From the NCBI GenBank assembly GCA_025361205.1, contig JANYAS010000156.1, positions 22,959-86,958 of the forward strand: a stretch of 64,000 nucleotides of DNA. Reading direction: 5' to 3'. The notes beneath the pieces are model-generated. The model saw nothing but the letters and a program-made list of their open reading frames with translations. It searched no databases and was not told the origin of the DNA. Source of the stretch: Holophagaceae bacterium. Lineage in GTDB: Bacteria; Acidobacteriota; Holophagae; Holophagales; Holophagaceae. Position numbers and translations under genes: made by a program. This document shows positions 60,858 to 64,000 of the stretch, one piece after another. Within the stretch, counting starts at the first letter, position 1, and each line of letters opens with the position of its first letter.

Positions 60858-62096
60858 ATGACACCCATGCCGCTCAATGTCGGCAATACCGCGTTCATGC
60901 TGCTGTGCGCCAGTCTGGTGATGCTCATGACGCCGGGCCTGGCCTTCTTCTACGGCGGCCTGGTGGGCCGGAAGAACGTGCTGAGCATCATGACCCAAAG
61001 CTTCGTCAGCTTGGGCTGGACCACGGTGCTGTGGTTCGCCTTCGGCTATTCGATGTGCTTCGGCCCCACGTGGCACGGCATCGTGGGCAACCCTGCACAC
61101 TACGCCTTCCTGAAGGGCATCACCCTGCAGACCATGTTCACGGGCAACGACGCGGGCATCCCCCTCATTGTGCACGTGGCCTACCAGATGATGTTCGCCA
61201 TCATCACGCCGGCCCTCATCACGGGCGCCTTCGCCAATCGCGTGACCTTCAAGGCCTACTTCCTGTTCCTCACGGGCTGGCTGATCTTCGTCTACTTCCC
61301 CTTCGTTCACATGGTGTGGAGCCCCGAGGGCATCCTGGCCAAGTGGGGCGTCCTGGATTTCGCCGGCGGCATCGTGGTACACAACACCGCCGGCTTCGCC
61401 GCCCTGGCCGCGATCCTTTACGTGGGCCGCCGCAAGGTGGTGGAGAACGTGCCCCACAACATCCCCCTGATCGCCCTGGGCACGGGCCTGCTCTGGTTCG
61501 GCTGGTACGGCTTCAACGCCGGCTCCGAACTGCGGGTGGACAGCGTCACCGCCAGCGCTTTCCTGAACACCGATATCGCCGCCTCCTTCGCCGCCGCCAC
61601 CTGGCTCCTGGTGGAATGGATGAATGCCAAGCAGCCCAAGTTCGTGGGCCTGCTCACGGGCGCCGTGGCCGGTCTGGCCACCATCACGCCTGCTGCCGGA
61701 TATGTCTCCCTCAGCACCGCCGCCCTCATTGGCATCCTGGCGGGCGTCATCTGCTACTACGCCGTGGCCCTGAAGAACAAGCTGGGCTGGGACGATGCGT
61801 TGGATGTCTGGGGTGTGCACGGCGTGGGCGGCCTCATCGGCGTCATCTTCCTGGGCATCTTCGCCTCCAAGGCCTGGAACCCCGCGGGCTCTGATGGACT
61901 GCTGCTGGGCAACGTGGGCTTCTTCGGCAAGCAGTGCGCCGCTGTGGTGATCTCCTCCATTTGGGCCTTCGGCTTCACCTACGGGATGCTGTGGATCATC
62001 GACCGCATCACGCCCGTGCGCGTGGATTTGGTGGCCGAAGAAAAGGGCCTGGACAGCGAATTGCACGGGGAAGAGGCCTACCCTCAGGGGCTCTGA
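60858..62096 (+). CDS. amtB: Ammonium transporter AmtB
   Basis: 412 aa, about eleven membrane helices. Amt signatures: 'LMTPGLAFFYGGLVGRKNVLSIM', 'VYFPFVHMVWSPEGILAKWGVLDFAGGIVVHNTAGFAALAAI', 'LWFGWYGFNAGS', 'LVEWMNAKQP', 'GLATITPAAGYVS', 'DVWGVHGVGGLIGVI'. The twin histidines of the pore (VHNTAG and VHGVGG) are both present. GAGGAGG lies 8 nt before the ATG. No glnK or glnB gene follows, which is unusual; instead a TorF-type porin gene is next. Confidence 0.97.
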   Translation: MTPMPLNVGNTAFMLLCASLVMLMTPGLAFFYGGLVGRKNVLSIMTQSFVSLGWTTVLWFAFGYSMCFGPTWHGIVGNPAHYAFLKGITLQTMFTGNDAGIPLIVHVAYQMMFAIITPALITGAFANRVTFKAYFLFLTGWLIFVYFPFVHMVWSPEGILAKWGVLDFAGGIVVHNTAGFAALAAILYVGRRKVVENVPHNIPLIALGTGLLWFGWYGFNAGSELRVDSVTASAFLNTDIAASFAAATWLLVEWMNAKQPKFVGLLTGAVAGLATITPAAGYVSLSTAALIGILAGVICYYAVALKNKLGWDDALDVWGVHGVGGLIGVIFLGIFASKAWNPAGSDGLLLGNVGFFGKQCAAVVISSIWAFGFTYGMLWIIDRITPVRVDLVAEEKGLDSELHGEEAYPQGL

Positions 62097-62124
62097 GCCA
62101 CGTGGGCAAACTGAATTCCTGATC

Positions 62125-62168
62125 GAGGGGTGGGACGAAGGCATGCTGCCGGTCCCACCCCTCCTTTT
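62125..62168 (+). terminator. Hairpin between amtB and the porin gene
   Basis: GAGGGGTGGGAC pairs perfectly with GTCCCACCCCTC across a 15-nt loop and is followed by CTTTTCTC. It is the amtB terminator or a partial terminator that tunes read-through to the porin. Confidence 0.7.
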
Positions 62169-62182
62169 CTCGAGAGACACCC

Positions 62183-63106
62183 ATGCGCCCCCATCCCTTT
62201 CTGCCCTTCCTGTGCCTGGCCCTCCTCACCTCCGCGGCGGCCCAGACCCCCGCGCCCGAGGTCACGAAGCACAAGGAGGACCAGCACGTCATCCCCGCGT
62301 CCGAGCCTACGTTCACGGGGAACGTGGCCCTCGCCAGCCAGTACGTGTTCCGGGGGCTTTCCCAGACCAACGGCAAGCCCGCGTTGCAAGGGGGATTCGA
62401 CTATTCCCATGCCGGGGGGTTCTACCTCGGGACGTGGCTGTCGAACATCTCGTGGTACACCGACCAGAACGCGGGGACCGCCTCCGCTCCCACGGCGCTG
62501 GCTTCCCCCGCTGTGGTGGGTGCGCCGTACGTGCCTGGAAGGAGCAACAGCGCCAACCTGGAGTGGGACTTCTATGGCGGCTACAAGCGCACCTTCTCCA
62601 CCGGTTGGAGCCTGGATCTCGGATTGATCAAGTACTACTATCCGGGCATCTACGACAACATGGGTGCCTACCGGCAGCCGAATACCACCGAGGTCTACGG
62701 TCAGATCAGCTACGACTGGGCCTCCTTGAAATACTCCAAGGCCGTCAGCACAAACACCTTCGGCGTCCACGAATCCAAGGGTGCGGATTATGTGGACCTT
62801 TCTGCGGCCGTGCCCATCGGCGAATCCGGCTACAAGATCCAAGCCCACGTGGGCCGCCAGAGTTACCCCCACCATCGGAACCTGGGTTACTGGGGGACCT
62901 CCGGCGGTGACAACAGCTTCTTTTCCTACACCGACTACAAGTTGGGCTTCGTGAAGGAAGGGAAGAGCGTCACGGTCGGTCTCGCCTGGACTTATGCTGA
63001 TACAAAGGCCGCCGCCCCCGATGGCGATACCACCGCCTACCAGAACACGTTCGGGAACAACATCGGAAGAAACCGCGTCGCGTTGACGCTCACGCGGAAT
63101 TTCTAA
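62183..63106 (+). CDS. TorF-family putative outer membrane porin
   Basis: 307 aa with signal peptide 'MRPHPFLPFLCLALLTSAAAQ'. The mature part is a beta barrel with the family's opening 'FTGNVALASQYVFRGLSQTNGKPALQGGFDYSHAGGFYLGTWLSNISW' and paired Gly/aromatic strands. It ends 'NRVALTLTRNF' with a C-terminal Phe for BAM-dependent insertion. Members of this Gcw_chp/TorF family are repeatedly encoded beside glnK-amtB, and the same occurs here, 86 bp after amtB. A role in ammonium or other small-solute entry is inferred from that linkage. Confidence 0.88.
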   Translation: MRPHPFLPFLCLALLTSAAAQTPAPEVTKHKEDQHVIPASEPTFTGNVALASQYVFRGLSQTNGKPALQGGFDYSHAGGFYLGTWLSNISWYTDQNAGTASAPTALASPAVVGAPYVPGRSNSANLEWDFYGGYKRTFSTGWSLDLGLIKYYYPGIYDNMGAYRQPNTTEVYGQISYDWASLKYSKAVSTNTFGVHESKGADYVDLSAAVPIGESGYKIQAHVGRQSYPHHRNLGYWGTSGGDNSFFSYTDYKLGFVKEGKSVTVGLAWTYADTKAAAPDGDTTAYQNTFGNNIGRNRVALTLTRNF

Positions 63107-63122
63107 ATCGATCCCTGCCTTT

Positions 63123-63153
63123 GCGGCCCCGTGCCCCCACGGCGCGGGGCCGC
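63123..63153 (+). terminator. GC-rich terminator after the porin gene
   Basis: GCGGCCCCG and CGGGGCCGC form a stem around a short loop, followed by CCTTTCGGGCG. It closes the porin transcript. The ~200 bp from here to the E1 gene show nothing else convincing. Confidence 0.65.
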
Positions 63154-63357
63154 CCTTTCGGGCGTGACCAGAAGCGATACGCGCATCTTCAATCCATGAA
63201 TTCATTCGGCTTCCGATCTGTGCGGACCGCTGGAACCACCCCCGGGCGGGGGCCGGGGCACCAGTGGTCTGTGGGGGACTGCGTGAATGGGACTCGGAGC
63301 ATGGGGGGCATGTTAGGTTGATCGTGTTTAAACGCCGATCCAGTTCGAGGAGTCCCT

Positions 63358-64000
63358 GTGGCCGACAGCCCCGCCCTGACTGCGCCCGCCACGACCCTCA
63401 CCCGCGAACAGCGGGTGGAACTCTATCGCACGATCTACGCCGCCCGGCGCATCGACGACAAAGAGATCATGGGCAAACGGCAGAACAAGGTCTTCTTCCA
63501 GATCAACGGGGCGGGTCATGAGGCGATCCAGGCCGCGGCGGCCCTGGTGTTCCGGCCCAAACACGACTGGTTCTTCTTCTACTACCGCGACCGGGCCCTC
63601 GCCTACGGCCTGGGTTACACGGCCCGGGAGATGTTCCTTGGTTCCGTGGGGGCCCTGGCGGATCCCGCCAGCGGCGGCCGCCAGATGCCCAGTCACTGGG
63701 GGCACAAGGGCCTGAATATCTTTACGACCTCCAGCCCCACGGGCAGCCAGTTTCTCCAGGCCGTGGGCGCGGTGGAGGCCGTGATCCGGGCGGAACAGGG
63801 CGGCCTGCTGGAACAGCTGGGCATTACGTCCGACGAGGTGGCCCTGGTCACGACGGGCGACGGCACCTGCAGCCAGGGCGAGTTCTGGGAGGCCATCAGC
63901 AATGCCGTGAACCTGAAGGTGCCCGTGGTCGTCCTCGTGGAAGACAACGGCTACGCCATCAGCACCCCCAGCGAGGTGCAGTACCCGGGGGGCAACGTGG
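63358..64000 (+). CDS. 2-oxoacid dehydrogenase E1 component, alpha-type N-terminus (cut by window end)
   Basis: Not in the ORF track because it runs off the window. GTG at 63358 follows CGAGGAGT. The first ~214 residues show the E1-alpha pattern: 'REQRVELYRTIYAARRIDDKEIMGKRQNKVFFQINGAGHEA', 'WFFFYYRDRALAYGLG', 'GGRQMPSHWGHKGLNIFTTSSPTGSQFLQAVG', and the ThDP motif 'VALVTTGDGTCSQGEFWEAISNAVNLKVPVVVLVEDNGYAIS'. This is the pyruvate/branched-chain type. It may be a separate alpha subunit or an alpha-beta fusion; the rest is outside the window. Confidence 0.92.
   Translation, partial: MADSPALTAPATTLTREQRVELYRTIYAARRIDDKEIMGKRQNKVFFQINGAGHEAIQAAAALVFRPKHDWFFFYYRDRALAYGLGYTAREMFLGSVGALADPASGGRQMPSHWGHKGLNIFTTSSPTGSQFLQAVGAVEAVIRAEQGGLLEQLGITSDEVALVTTGDGTCSQGEFWEAISNAVNLKVPVVVLVEDNGYAISTPSEVQYPGGNV

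Noticed and set aside
58821-62180. 1119-aa minus-strand ORF spanning amtB
   Set aside because: Only 58821-60734 is a real kinase. The upstream part is antisense to amtB, whose plus-strand signatures are unmistakable.

Overview
The window looks like chromosome from a high-GC, didermal, flagellated bacterium, most likely Acidobacteriota of the Holophagae/Geothrix type. That placement is inferred from overall gene content; I could not run a search. Support includes an Omp85/BamA-type barrel protein, many 'ACGGGGG' lipoproteins, sigma-54-type sites in front of flagellar genes, FlhF/FlhG, MotE, a TorF-type porin beside amtB, and intergenic inverted repeats. There is no rRNA, CRISPR array, intact transposase or integrase.

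Layout. 0-6.6 kb: the 3' end of a TPR protein, a decayed plsC-like acyltransferase remnant, a RIC-type di-iron repair protein, an unusually long (819 aa) GlmS-like protein, yidD and ispG. 6.7-18.3 kb: a minus-strand flagellar operon flgB-flgC-fliE-fliF-fliG-fliH-fliI-fliJ-motE-fliK-flgD-flgE covering rod, MS ring/switch, export ATPase and hook. 18.4-21.8 kb: a STAS protein and an Omp85 protein on the plus strand. 21.8-23.3 kb: a scar region with an HsdR C-terminal fragment, a tRNA-Glu 3' half, a duplicated 36-nt terminator, an intact tRNA-Val(GAC), and two related 40-43 aa membrane proteins missing from the ORF track. 23.3-25.2 kb: canonical glmS. 25.4-32.5 kb: a second flagellar operon flhA-flhF-flhG-fliA-fliM-fliN. 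32.6-34.8 kb: housekeeping genes (yraN, a membrane protein, a DnaQ-like exonuclease, a zinc-ribbon protein).

34.9-51.5 kb is the accessory region. It holds an Ig-repeat lipoprotein, a MocR-type regulator overlapping a Ser/Thr kinase-TPR gene, then a run of secreted proteins and lipoproteins: a HEWAH metalloprotease, a collagen-like/S74 fibre protein, a beta-propeller-like lipoprotein with a broken paralogue, and an RCC1-repeat lipoprotein. Six transcription units here, on both strands, are each preceded 61-97 bp upstream of the start by the same element: an imperfect dyad G[GA]C[CT]CA-N16-[TC]GNNYC with an invariant central TC. The spacing is exactly 16 in all six and one arm pair covaries. 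I consider this shared element, which appears to define a cell-surface regulon, the best candidate for something undescribed.

51.5-64 kb: valS, a chemotaxis receptor with an overlapping upstream micro-ORF, bioB followed by a hemerythrin-like protein, a KdpDE-like two-component pair without Kdp transporter genes, divergent amtB, a TorF-type porin, and the start of a 2-oxoacid dehydrogenase E1 gene cut by the window end.

Several families of dispersed intergenic repeat begin at or within a few bases of a stop codon, suggesting they serve as, or insert into, gene 3' ends. Most long ORF-track entries opposite these genes are high-GC antisense shadows and were left out.
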